64,000 bases of DNA, taken from contig JARGSG010000029.1 of the NCBI GenBank assembly GCA_030374805.1, positions 62,001-126,000 on the forward strand, read 5' to 3'. Source of the stretch: Gracilaria gracilis. Taxonomy: Eukaryota > Rhodophyta > Florideophyceae > Gracilariales > Gracilariaceae. Made by a program: the position numbers and the translations under genes. Below, one piece after another: positions 10,863 through 20,519 of this stretch. Each line of letters opens with the position of its first letter. Position 1 is the stretch's first letter. Below the pieces are notes generated by a model. The model ran no database searches, was not told the DNA's origin, and saw nothing but the letters and a program-made list of their open reading frames with translations.

Positions 10863-11139
10863 AGAACAGTTGAAACAATCCTAATTCTTGCTTGTGCGCA
10901 TACGTCCTCTTGATCAACGAGGGCTCTGCCAAATACAGGCCGTTCTTTTGCTTCCGAGTTGAACAGGAGGTTACTGTTTCATATAACTGTTGTGTTTCGC
11001 CAGAGGTTAGCGCACTAACAATGAACTCTTCATCATCATCGTCCTCCCATAGTGAATCGCCTACGGTTTCTCCGTTGCAATCATGCTCATTGTCCGGAAT
11101 TTGAGCTGCAGTACCCTGTTGAGCAATGGCTGGTTGCAT
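10863..11139 (-). pseudogene. piggyBac-like transposase, 5' part
   Basis: This is the start of the transposase whose continuation is at 1-321. The ATG is at 11137-11139. The first 60 residues are acidic and rich in Asp/Glu (DDDDEEFIVSALTSGE), as is common upstream of the DDE_Tnp_1_7 domain. It then runs into QELGLFQLFL, where the gypsy element interrupts it within a Leu codon region. Skipping the insertion restores one continuous frame, which shows that the transposase ORF was open when gypsy inserted. It is now disrupted. Confidence 0.7.
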
Positions 11140-11648
11140 TTTTGTACTCCACTAGAAGTTCACCGCGTGAATATGGGCTGCAATAGAAAGCAAACAAACA
11201 AGCGATGCCATGGCCGTGCTTTGGGTGTCTGTGGAAGCGCTTATCAGTGTCTCTTACGTGAATATGGGCATTCATTTTGGCGCCAGCACCAGGCGTTAAA
11301 ATTCATTGAAGTGGTGTGTGCTGGAGGCGCCGGTAGGAAGCGCTAAACAGTAGTACTGCTTTGTATCTTTCGATGGCGCATACAACCGTTGTGAATTTGC
11401 GGAAACGGCATCCTGGACAACGTCTTTTGCGATTGGACCAAATTACGTCCACGATCGTTCTTGTGATTGGGAGATAGCCCATTAGATTGAACTATCACCC
11501 AATAATCTCCTCTTGCTTATTGCTATTGTGCTAGCGATAAGCGTGGCAAACACTTGGCATAACTGTCTCCAATGAGTACTTATGTTGTCCAATCATTCTT
11601 GGATCTTAAAGCTATCTCAACAGCTTTAAGCGCTTAGGGTCAAAAGGG
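11140..11648 (-). mobile_element. 5' non-coding end and terminus of piggyBac-like element
   Basis: Between the transposase ATG and a TTAA at 11649-11652 there is no ORF. On the minus strand the sequence directly inside TTAA reads CCCTTTTGACCCTAAGC. TTAA followed by CCC fits piggyBac ends, whose target duplication is TTAA. The other terminus lies outside the window, so the inverted repeat cannot be confirmed here. Confidence 0.55.
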
Positions 11649-11652
11649 TTAA

Positions 11653-13551
11653 TGATGATGTCATATTCGAACATCAGTATGCCGCATATGCGCACAAAAT
11701 TATACTGCATAGGGCGCATTTTCCACGCGGCAAAACTGATTCTATTTAACCCTGCTGCGTCAGGTAACCTGACTCAGGTTATTGTGAAGGCGAGCTTTGA
11801 TATTTCATCAACAACTCTTCTCTTCAAGGTGACGTTGCTGTGTGCACAACAGTGGAAAAATTAAAGGCTCTTTTGTCTTCAAATAAAATAACCAGTCATG
11901 CTGCCAAAGAAAAGAAAAATGATGTACTGACGGTAGCTGGCTCTTGAAAAACTTTGCATGATGAAAATTGCTGGTTCGTGATGTAAAAGCAGAATATGAC
12001 TCAGTTCAAGTAGCGAAGAGCTAAAAAAGATTTTTGTTTGCACCCGTTAGAGGAGCAATATAGTCTAAAGTAATGGAGTGGTTCATAGGGGAAAATAATA
12101 AAGAAGCCAACATAAGTGAATTTAAACTGCTCAATATGTCAAAGATGAACATGAGCTTTGCAGAAACGCATAAGGTAGTGTACTACGAGTCAGAGGGCAA
12201 TATGTCGTGTTTCGGCGACCCATCTTATCGCGACTGGATGCTAGTTGACAAAAAGGCTGGCGTTTAGTGTAGCCTTGGTGGGTCCGGGACGGAGGACTCT
12301 GAGAGTGGTGGAGAGATTTGATGTTTGCGATTGTGAGCGCCGGCGGATTGAAGCCATGTTTTGCCAACGTGTTCAGGAGTTTTAGAGCTATTGTTTCAGT
12401 AAAATTGCTTTTAAATCGAATCAATAAGCATCCTACTCTGGCTCTTTGAACGGAATTGCGTTCAACAATAAACTGATCTGGAAGGTATGTGTCCGCCTGA
12501 GCAAGCTCTCTTGAGGCGCCCTTATGAGCTCGGCGCGCCTGCGCGCTATGAGCTCGGCGCGCCTGCGCGCTAGAGACGCGCCCAAGTCAACTACAATAAA
12601 CTACAGGGAACCGGCAGAGCCAGCGGGAGTTTTGGGGGGCCCAGCGAAGAGCTGAAGAACTCTGCTTTATTCGCTGGTTTTGTCTCCCGTCCACCTCTTC
12701 CCGGTCGGTCTCACGCTTCCATCCGCGAACTGCTTTTTTCCCCCAATGGACACTGCTTTCCCACCGTGGAATACGTACCAGGAAGAGCTCTTCTAACAGG
12801 AAGAGGGGTTCTTCCATTTGGGATCATATGACAGCGCCAGCCGGCTCGCTACGGATTGGCGTCAGTTTGTCGTCATTGAAAGATATCGTTTTGCCGTTAT
12901 CCTCTACATATGAACCCCAATTTGTACCGCAGGCCCAGTGCCTGGGTATATGAAATCCCTCGTTGCAGTGGAGTATACGGCACAATTTATTTCATCAAGG
13001 ATCATGTTGATGATTCACGTAGTCCAGAGAGTCATCATGGCCCATATGTCCGCTCGGACGAGCTGCGGTCTATATCTTTGTAACATTATACTCAACCTTT
13101 TCTATGTCTGGCAAGCACTAACATTGGTCTTTGAGCAGGCCCATACACGAACGCTCTCAATATGGCCCGAAGGCTCTCAATATGGTCTTCAACAAATACA
13201 TGACGCACTCAACGCTCCGTGTGCCCTTCAATTTCCTTGCAATTGACAAACAACAATTCGTGTTTCAAATTGGCAACCTTCCCAACTGCGTCATACCCAT
13301 CGGGCCTCGTACACGTCATGCATATTCAAAGCTAATGGTGCAGGGCCGTGCATGGACTCATATCGCAATGAATTCAGCTCAGGTAGCTCCCAGAAGTCTC
13401 CCAAATCTTCTGGTCGCCACTCGCAAAAGCACCCTCACTCGCGGAAAAAACTCTCCCCTTTCCAGTGCTTCACTTGTTCTCTGAACGCAGATAATCCTCG
13501 CTAGCAATCAAGATTGTCATCAATCCCGCTTTCACTTTACCTTCTGCAACC
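11653..13551. other. Intergenic, no supported gene
   Basis: Only short unconvincing frames are present, for example a 64-codon ORF at 12073-12267 with no recognisable feature. The stretch holds a 24-bp tandem duplication (12523-12570) and otherwise nothing identifiable. Confidence 0.5.
12523..12570. repeat. 24-bp tandem duplication, GC-rich
   Basis: TATGAGCTCGGCGCGCCTGC plus four more bases (GCGC) occurs twice in tandem. The unit contains the 8-bp palindrome GGCGCGCC and can fold back on itself. It sits in otherwise AT-balanced non-coding DNA. Confidence 0.8.
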
Positions 13552-14061
13552 ATGTTCGGTTTAGGCAAACTCCTGAACGTCTTTTCAGAAACCCGAGTGG
13601 ACGAAAATGAAAACAAATACGGAAGTCTTGGAGATGGACAATCGACGCAGCAATCATGCCCGGATGATTGCGCCGGTTGCAATGACATAAATGGACGTAA
13701 AGTGTTTCAAAAGAGTGAAGATACTGTTATAGATATGAAGGAAGTGGTTCAAATGGAAGAAAATCATCCAGTTCGGGTCGGGCTTTATGGAAGGATCAGA
13801 AACTATCTGCAATTTGTCTCCAATCGCTCTGAGACGCACATGAACATATTGGTGTCCATGTTATTAGTATGTGTTGTTTGTCTGTTGATATTGCGGTTGT
13901 CTCGAAACGGTGTGGGGTTGTATACACGGAGTGCTCAACCAGATGAGAAGATGATGGAAACAGATGTATATCATAATGCTTTGGATCATATAATAGAGTT
14001 TTTAGGATTCAGTTTCTTCTTCGGCATGGTATACTTTTGCTTTCAGTGGAGTGCATCTTGA
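13552..14061 (+). CDS. Hypothetical membrane protein, two transmembrane helices
   Basis: 169 residues; family not recognised. The ATG has a favourable context (CAACCATG). The N-terminal 95 residues are soluble, charged and contain a CPDDCAGC cysteine cluster at about 36-43. Two hydrophobic helices follow: about 98-118 (NILVSMLLVCVVCLLILRL) and about 147-165 (IIEFLGFSFFFGMVYFCFQW). The C-terminus ends a few residues after the second helix. This suggests a small two-pass membrane protein with its N- and C-termini on the same side. Coding support is the uninterrupted frame and protein-like composition only. It stands alone between non-coding stretches, upstream of the minisatellite. Confidence 0.5.
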   Translation: MFGLGKLLNVFSETRVDENENKYGSLGDGQSTQQSCPDDCAGCNDINGRKVFQKSEDTVIDMKEVVQMEENHPVRVGLYGRIRNYLQFVSNRSETHMNILVSMLLVCVVCLLILRLSRNGVGLYTRSAQPDEKMMETDVYHNALDHIIEFLGFSFFFGMVYFCFQWSAS

Positions 14062-14634
14062 TGGCTGTATACGTGTTTTAAAGAGATATCTTGTTGAGCC
14101 CAATTACATACGACTACAAACTGGACGTGCTGGCGGGCGCAAGCGGAGCTCGATCATGCTGGATGGTCGTTCAACGTGGGAACTGAAAAAATGCAGACCA
14201 TGCTTTAGCGTGGATGGTCACCAACTCCCACATGTTCTACAGGGAGGGTAAAGAATTTTCTACTTTAGCGAATATTGTTTTGGGGCAGTGTTAACGGTTC
14301 ACCACGGCGAACCGGTGATTAAAAAGTGAAGTTTCAAAAAGAACGGCTTACTGGATGGGACCAATATGATCATGGTTACAATTTAAAGTGAAAGGGTTTT
14401 TCTTTCGTGTACGAGAAGGTGCACTGCGTTGCTTGGATCTACTGATCGATATTTGAGAACGCGTTGATATTCCAGTTTGTAGAAGCCAAGACCAGTAGCT
14501 TTTAATCAAGAGAAAGAAAACGCGAATAGGTCTCGCCGTTGCGGCAGTAGGGTGGTTGACAATTGAAGAAAGAGCAGCGGTGAAGAAATTGACAATTTAG
14601 AAGTTGAACTGTTATATTGTGGGAACGCGTGCCC
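14062..14634. other. Intergenic, no supported gene
   Basis: No convincing ORF, RNA or repeat was found between the two-helix protein gene and the minisatellite. Confidence 0.5.
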
Positions 14635-14810
14635 CCGTGGCACACGCGTGCCCCCGTGGCACACGCCCACGTGGCACGCCCACGTGGCACGCCCACGTGG
14701 CACACGCCCACGTGGCACGCCCACGTGGCACACGCGTGCCCCCGTGGCACACGCCCACGTGGCACACGCGTGCCCCCGTGGTACACGCCCACGTGGCACA
14801 CGCGTGCAAC
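14635..14810. repeat. CACGTG-rich minisatellite
   Basis: About 175 bp of alternating short units, GTGGCACGCCCAC and GTGGCACACGCGTGCCCCC. These give at least seven perfect CACGTG palindromes plus ACGCGT palindromes. Long frames on both strands here are artefacts of the repeat. CACGTG is the core of the bHLH/bZIP G-box, so a regulatory role for the patatin-like gene about 700 bp downstream is conceivable but unproven. Confidence 0.85.
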
Positions 14811-14858
14811 GTTTGGGCATCTGGTTTTGAGTAAATGGCGAGGCGAGTGGTGTTTCCC
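14795..14858 (+). repeat. Dispersed repeat, copy 1
   Basis: Starting GGCACACGCGT and including GTTTGGGCATCTGGTTTT, this 64-bp stretch recurs with a few changes at 26210-26272 in the same orientation. It adjoins the minisatellite here and the Harbinger flank there. Its nature is unknown. Confidence 0.7.
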
Positions 14859-15510
14859 GACGATGGCAACTCGCAGCGCGCCATCAACACGCGCCATCGC
14901 TGCGCGCCGCAGCTGGCGCCGACAAGCACCCCGCCGCTTGTCGCAGCCGAACGCGCACACGCTGGCGACGGCCGCGCCCAGTCGCTTCGCCACCGCGCCG
15001 CTTTACCGTACGCTCAGCGCCCGCCCCGTGCTGTGGGCAGCGTCGTCGTAACTTGCGACCACGCTCTTCACCATGACCGTACACCTCGCACACGAACGGC
15101 TTCCCACCCCGTACAGCTCGCGCGCATGTCCACGTGTACGGCGCTCCCGTGCTCGATTTGCGCTCTGCGCGCTTGCGGGCGCGCTTTCCCGATGCGGTGT
15201 ACGTGCGCGCACTTGCGGCGGCGTGTTGAGAGCGGCAGCGGGGCGCTCAGCCAGCGCGCCGCGCGCCGCGTGCTGGTGCGCGCCGACGCCGCACGCAGCG
15301 CAGGTGGCTTACGCGCGTGCGTGCGGTACATAAGCTTTACATAGCCGCACGGTGGTGATTTATGTCGCGCGCCGCTGCTCTTGGTGTGCGCTGGCGCGTG
15401 GCGCCCGCTGCCAACACGTGCCAATCCACTCGGGTGACGGCGCCTATATCAGCCCCCGCATAAAAGCTGCTTCAAGTGCTGATTGTTCCCCCTTCCCCAT
15501 CCCGGCTCCC
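14859..15510. promoter_or_regulatory. CpG-rich promoter region of patatin-like gene
   Basis: Very GC- and CpG-rich sequence (many GCGCGC and CGCGCC runs) with no conserved ORF. It ends in a TATA-like CATAAAAGC at 15459-15467, about 45 bp before the chosen ATG. A second AT-rich spot, CTATATC, lies at 15444-15450. The composition contrasts sharply with the AT-rich DNA upstream of 14630 and matches the island before the peroxiredoxin gene. Confidence 0.5.
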
Positions 15511-18500
15511 ATGCCGCTGCCGCACCTCGCCCTCTTCTACTTCAAGCCCACGGTTGCGCTGCTGTCGCCGCTGCAGCCGCATTCCTCCCCGCCGCCTTCC
15601 CATTCGGCGCCTGGCGAGACCGCGCTCAAGCCCGTCAGTCCGCCCCAGTCCACGCTTCGATCCACGCGCCCATCTAAGCTTCGCTTCGCCCAACCACCCA
15701 GTCTAGGGCTCATCTACTTCAAGAGCACCGCCGTTCCGTCCCCCCGTCCGCCAAGTCCGCCATCGCCCGCTCTATCTGCCACAGGCTCTGCGGAGCATAG
15801 TGTCAACGAGCCCGCAAGCGACACCGACACCGCTTCTCAGCCATTACCCACAGCCACTCACCCAGAAACCGCTCCGGGTGCTCAAGGAGAAGAACAAACC
15901 GGCGAAGAAACTAGCACTGAGAACGGAACAGCTACTGCTTCTCAACAAGCAGCAGCTACTGCCTCAGGAACAGCTGCTGGCACTGAAGCAGCTTCCGGTA
16001 CTGGGGAACAAACACACCCCGGAACAGCTTCTGGAACGCAAACTGCTGCTGCACCTCAACCAGGGGGGAAAGGCACCGACAGCGAAGCAGAAACACGCCC
16101 ACAGAATACACTCCCTGAGAAGCCTCATAGTGCCACAGAAGGAACTGGTACTGTAACCGGAAAGGAAAACAGTGCTACTACTGAAGCAGCCGCCGGAAAT
16201 CAACCAGGAACAGCAGCAAACACTGGCCCCGGAACTGACACCAGCCCGCAAACTGGTACTTCTTTAAAACCAGAAAGCGGGAAAGGTGCGACTGATTCTG
16301 AAACCCAAAAAGGCACCTCTACCGGAACAGAAGAACCTTCAACTTCGGGAGAGACTGCTACTGAAGGAAGCACAGATCCGTCGGAAGCAGCAAACTCTAC
16401 AACTGAAACAGCGGCCAACACGGGAAAAAATCCTTCGACAAACCCACAAAGTTTTACTGGAACAGCAACAAAACCAGCTTCTGGTCTTCCCCTGACACCA
16501 GGAGCTGAAGCGGAACAAATCGATACCGAATCCAACACAGAAACTGCAGCGGAAAGTAATTCTCAGTCCGGAGCTGAAAGTGCTGGCAATAACAAAAGTA
16601 CTGCAGGAACAGCAACCGAGTCAGCCGCTAACAACTTCTCTGGACCAGGCATTGCCCCAGGCTCACAATCAGAGACAGGAACTGAACCATCTGGTGGCCA
16701 CTCCTTTGGATCCGACGATACTCCCGGGTCACAAGCAGGAGCAAAAACAGAATCAGCTGTTGATAACTCATCTGTACCCGGCACTACTCTCGGGTCACCA
16801 ACAGGTACAGATACAGGAATAGGAACCGAATCAGCTTCTGAAAACTCATCTGGATTGAGCTCAAATCAAGGATCCCATACAAACACAGAAGCCGAATCAG
16901 GTGTCGGTAACTTGTCTGGATCTGAAACTACTCCCGAATCGCAAAGAGGGACAGAATCCGAATCAGCCATTGATAACATCCCTGGCTCTGGCTCTTCTCC
17001 CGGATCACAAACAGGAGCAGTAAGTGGAACCGGATCGGCTGTTGAAAACACCTCTAGACCCGGTACTACTCCCGGGTCCCAATCAGGAACAGGAACTGGA
17101 TCAACTGTAGAAGAACCCTCCGAATCCGGTACTACTTCCGGATCCCAATCAGGAACAGGAACCGAAACCGCCATTGACAACTCCTTTAGACCCGGTGCTA
17201 CCACTGAATCACAGTCAGGAACCGAAACAGAATCAGCGGTTGATAACTCGTTGGGATCTGGAGCTACCCACGGCTCGCAAACAGGAACAGGAGCCGAATC
17301 AGGTGTCGATAACTCCTCTGGAGCTCAACCTACCACTACTCCCAGCTTCCAATCAGAAACAGGAACTGAATCAGCAGTTGATAACGCCTCTGGAGCCGGC
17401 ATTACAAACGGATCACAAACAGAAACAGAGACTGGTACATATCAAGTCTCTGGGTCCGACTCTACTTCCGACTCACAAACTCCAACAGGGACAGAGTCTG
17501 GTACAGATAAAGTCTCTGAGTCAGGCCCTCCTCCTGGGACACCAGCTGAGTCAGGTACAAACGTCTCTGGATCTGGGGGCATCGAATCGGAATCTGAAAA
17601 GCCAGAATCAGGGAGCGGCAAAAGTGATAAACTCTCTGAAGTCAATAACACAGCTGATTCTCACAGTTCATCTGGAATTGGGAAAACATCAGACCTTGGC
17701 AGCAATAGTTTAGTAGACAACGGTACCTCAGAAAGTGGTAACGAACCTGATATTGGAAAACCACCCGCACGAACTCAATCTGGAACTGATAGCGACGCAG
17801 AATTAGGAACAGGAAAAATGCCGTCTGAAGCACTCCCTGGTATACATAGTCACCAGAATCCTATCAAGATTGGTATCACACTAAGCGGTGCCGCAACTGG
17901 TGGTTGCTATGAAGCAGGTTTTATGGACTTCATGATCGAGGCCTTGCAATGCTATTCTGCAAAACTTGGAAAAGAAGTGGACAATGATAATCCAGACTCC
18001 CATCATTTTCCAGTTTGTATTGATAAGATGGCTGGTACTTCTGCCGGAGGTATAACCAGCCTTCTTGCATGTGCTTCGTTCTCTTTGAAAGAGTTCACTC
18101 CTCTACCGCATGGCTATGAGCCTGGGGATACCATTCCTTACTGCAATCCACTTTTCAATGTCTGGGTCAAGCAGATGACCATGGAGCAGTTGTTTAATTT
18201 TGATGACCTGGAACCCGAACAAAGAGGCGACAACGTGGTAGTCAAGTCAATTCTTAACTCCGAGTTCTTTAACAGGGCCACGAATTCTGCCTTCGAAGAC
18301 CACTTCTGGTACAAGATGCCATCTTGGGCCACAAATGTAGAGCTTATCATGCCCAACTTTTCTCTTCGTGGTATCCCATATTCTATTGGCCATTGGAATT
18401 CGGTATTTGGAGATGACGAAAGATACTATATGCGCAATTGTGAGGATTACACAAGTTTTGTGATAACAACGAACTCTCCTGATTTGATTCCGCCTGGAAT

Positions 18501-19923
18501 GAGAGCCAGATGCGATGTGCTTAATTTGAACGAAAGATTATGTGACATGGGTTGGCAGCGTGCGATCTCAGGAGCGAAAGCCACCGCAGGGTTCCCTGGT
18601 GGGTTCCCCACAGCGTCCATCCAGACGAAATGTGACCAGTACAAGGACAGAGATGGGTCAGAATGGCTGAATTGGAATCAGAACCAGCCGATCGGAGATC
18701 CGCAGTACAATGAATATGCAGCTGTTGATGGTGGCATCATGAACAACGATCCTTTTGGCATTTTAGAAAGGCTCATGTACAAGGGTGATATGGGTGTACC
18801 GAAACATGAGCAGGACAGCAGTGGTACAGAAGAGAAAACATCATATGGCGCAGAAGAAGGGGAAGAAGGCAGTGAGAAGCACAAAACTGAGGAGAAAAGT
18901 GAGACCAATGCAATCATCCTTGTATCGCCGTTCCCGTGCGAGAAGAATGACAATCAGGCCACCCAGGAGGGCATGTCGTTGATTCAAATGTTTGTAACGC
19001 TACTTCGAATCCTTTATCGTGGGCTTCGATACAAAGAAGCAGATGGTAACGAAGAAAGCATCCCAAAAAGTATCGTGACTCCGTTTGAAGGTACTCCTGT
19101 GACAAAAGACTCTGATAAGAAGGAAGTTATGAGTGACAAATTGAAGCCAGATCGGAATCCATTCAAGCCTTTCGAGTACAATGGAAGGGCTAGGGCGCGA
19201 GAATTATGCTGCGAAGGAATGGGTTCGTTTTCTGGCATATTGGATGAACGACTACGTCTGCACGACTACCAACTTGGACGTGCAAATTGTCAGCAGTTTT
19301 TGAAGCACACTTTTGTTATGTCGCCCATGAGGGAGAATGATGGCAAGAAAAGCGGAGCCGAAGTTATTCGACATGAAAAACTACAGGGAGTGGCGGAGAG
19401 GAGAGGTAAACCGATTCCAATCATCCCGCTGTATGGCAGTGCAGCGGAACACGTTCCGGTACCAGAGAGGCTTTCGCTAGGATACAGCGATAAGAACCAG
19501 GTAGTGACGGATGGCTCTATCACAGCTGCTCGCCGTATCAATCGCATTACGTGGGTTTATCTGAGCAACATCTGGGATGTGATCTCAAGCCATCTGGGGA
19601 ATCTTGAGTTTGTGTGGAAAGCTATTGGGTATCCACTCAAGCTGGTGCTGTGGTACGCCAGCAAGACGATGGTGAGGCCGATACTGTGGGAGATATTTAA
19701 CGACGCGCTGTCGCCGTACTGCTCCGTGAAGAGAAAGCCTTTGTGGCAGCAACTGTGCCTTTTGTATGTGAGGGTTGTGTGCCTTTCGATTGCTGGCGCG
19801 GTGTTTATACCGCTGCTGGTGTCGGTGCCGTTCACGACGACGATTGAAGCGTTTGTGTTCTTATTCCCAACCAAGCTGTTCACGGGGTGGATACCGGTGG
19901 TGAGGGATATTCTGCTGATGTAG
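15511..19923 (+). CDS. Patatin-like phospholipase with N-terminal Ser/Thr/Gly-rich repeats and C-terminal membrane segments
   Basis: 1470 residues without introns. ATG 15511 was chosen because the frame upstream has only a GTG, and a TATA-like site lies 45 bp before it. Residues 1-90 are Pro/Ser-rich with two copies of an L-x-YFK motif. Residues about 95-780 are a Ser/Thr/Gly/Glu-rich repeat region with no hydrophobic segment. The patatin lipase domain is at about 785-1080: a glycine-rich oxyanion loop (LSGAATGGCYEAG, about 792-804), the nucleophile elbow GTSAGG with Ser844, and the dyad motif DGG with Asp1073. This Ser-Asp dyad hydrolyses acyl ester bonds of phospho- or galactolipids. Two hydrophobic stretches at about 1416-1440 and 1445-1461 suggest C-terminal membrane anchoring. 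The domain call is firm; the substrate is unknown. The low-complexity part resembles cell-wall or mucin-type regions. Confidence 0.88.
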   Translation: MPLPHLALFYFKPTVALLSPLQPHSSPPPSHSAPGETALKPVSPPQSTLRSTRPSKLRFAQPPSLGLIYFKSTAVPSPRPPSPPSPALSATGSAEHSVNEPASDTDTASQPLPTATHPETAPGAQGEEQTGEETSTENGTATASQQAAATASGTAAGTEAASGTGEQTHPGTASGTQTAAAPQPGGKGTDSEAETRPQNTLPEKPHSATEGTGTVTGKENSATTEAAAGNQPGTAANTGPGTDTSPQTGTSLKPESGKGATDSETQKGTSTGTEEPSTSGETATEGSTDPSEAANSTTETAANTGKNPSTNPQSFTGTATKPASGLPLTPGAEAEQIDTESNTETAAESNSQSGAESAGNNKSTAGTATESAANNFSGPGIAPGSQSETGTEPSGGHSFGSDDTPGSQAGAKTESAVDNSSVPGTTLGSPTGTDTGIGTESASENSSGLSSNQGSHTNTEAESGVGNLSGSETTPESQRGTESESAIDNIPGSGSSPGSQTGAVSGTGSAVENTSRPGTTPGSQSGTGTGSTVEEPSESGTTSGSQSGTGTETAIDNSFRPGATTESQSGTETESAVDNSLGSGATHGSQTGTGAESGVDNSSGAQPTTTPSFQSETGTESAVDNASGAGITNGSQTETETGTYQVSGSDSTSDSQTPTGTESGTDKVSESGPPPGTPAESGTNVSGSGGIESESEKPESGSGKSDKLSEVNNTADSHSSSGIGKTSDLGSNSLVDNGTSESGNEPDIGKPPARTQSGTDSDAELGTGKMPSEALPGIHSHQNPIKIGITLSGAATGGCYEAGFMDFMIEALQCYSAKLGKEVDNDNPDSHHFPVCIDKMAGTSAGGITSLLACASFSLKEFTPLPHGYEPGDTIPYCNPLFNVWVKQMTMEQLFNFDDLEPEQRGDNVVVKSILNSEFFNRATNSAFEDHFWYKMPSWATNVELIMPNFSLRGIPYSIGHWNSVFGDDERYYMRNCEDYTSFVITTNSPDLIPPGMRARCDVLNLNERLCDMGWQRAISGAKATAGFPGGFPTASIQTKCDQYKDRDGSEWLNWNQNQPIGDPQYNEYAAVDGGIMNNDPFGILERLMYKGDMGVPKHEQDSSGTEEKTSYGAEEGEEGSEKHKTEEKSETNAIILVSPFPCEKNDNQATQEGMSLIQMFVTLLRILYRGLRYKEADGNEESIPKSIVTPFEGTPVTKDSDKKEVMSDKLKPDRNPFKPFEYNGRARARELCCEGMGSFSGILDERLRLHDYQLGRANCQQFLKHTFVMSPMRENDGKKSGAEVIRHEKLQGVAERRGKPIPIIPLYGSAAEHVPVPERLSLGYSDKNQVVTDGSITAARRINRITWVYLSNIWDVISSHLGNLEFVWKAIGYPLKLVLWYASKTMVRPILWEIFNDALSPYCSVKRKPLWQQLCLLYVRVVCLSIAGAVFIPLLVSVPFTTTIEAFVFLFPTKLFTGWIPVVRDILLM
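16600..17440 (+). repeat. Degenerate coding repeat in patatin-like gene
   Basis: About ten imperfect units of 24-28 codons with consensus ESAVDNSSGPGTTPGSQTGT occur within the Ser/Thr-rich region. Units share DNS/ENS followed by PG and GSQ blocks. The repetition is visible at both DNA and protein level. Unit number probably varies between individuals. Confidence 0.75.
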
Positions 19924-19936
19924 GGCAGTTTCGCGG

Positions 19937-19945
19937 TATAAAAAG
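19937..19945 (+). promoter_or_regulatory. TATA-box-like sequence
   Basis: TATAAAAAG lies 14 bp after the stop of the patatin-like gene and about 580 bp before the peroxiredoxin ATG. It could serve a long-leader transcript of the downstream gene. Position alone does not prove use. Confidence 0.3.
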
Positions 19946-19995
19946 ATGAGCAGTGGCGCGATTACAGCTCCCCCTTCTGAAGCGCTGAGCGCGGG

Positions 19996-20034
19996 TTTAC
20001 GACGTGAACTTTACGACGTGAACTTTACGTCATG
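19996..20034 (+). promoter_or_regulatory. Tandem TTTACGACGTGAAC repeats with CRE-like ACGTCA
   Basis: The 14-bp unit TTTACGACGTGAAC occurs twice, followed by TTTACGTCATG, which contains a TGACGT/ACGTCA core recognised by bZIP factors. It lies between the patatin-like and peroxiredoxin genes, at the edge of a CpG-rich block (20035-20400). It is probably an upstream element of the peroxiredoxin gene. Confidence 0.45.
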
Positions 20035-20519
20035 CAAGCATCGCATTTGCGGCGCGCGGCGCGCGGGCGGAATTATGGCAGCGCGTGGCGATTTGGAAGC
20101 GCCGTCAGCACGCGCACGCGCGCGGCGGCTGGCAGAAATCATTTTGTGAAAAGTGTGCGTTTTTGGGGCGCGCGGTTAGCCGCGCTGCTGCCGCGTCCCC
20201 GGCCGGCGCGTTGCGTGCAACGCGGCGCCACCGCCACACGTGTGCGTTCGCGCAGCACGCCGGCAAGCAACAGCTCATTGGGCGGCGCGCCCCAACTGCG
20301 TCGCCCCACGTCACGCGCCATCACAGCGCGCGGTGGCGCCGACCGTTTCTCCGCGCGTGCCGCTCCTCGCCGCCATTCGTCGCGCCCTACAAAACGCCGC
20401 GCCGGTTGACCTGCTCCCCTCACCCCTTCTTCTCCCCCACCACCACAACCCCCCCCTCAGCTGACTCTTCACTGCTTTTCGCTCTCTTCCCGCCTGCATC
20501 TCCCCCCCCCCCTGCTACC

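Noticed and set aside
14502..15051. Long frames on both strands over the minisatellite
   Set aside because: Repeat-driven (HVGVCHVGV-type) translations in all phases; no coding evidence.
15352..15510. N-terminal extension of the patatin-like ORF
   Set aside because: It begins at GTG, is CpG-island sequence and includes the TATA-like site; ATG 15511 is the better start.
20085..20519. 145-codon upstream extension of the peroxiredoxin frame
   Set aside because: Arg/Ala/Pro-rich translation of CpG-rich DNA with no conserved feature; family similarity begins after ATG 20520.
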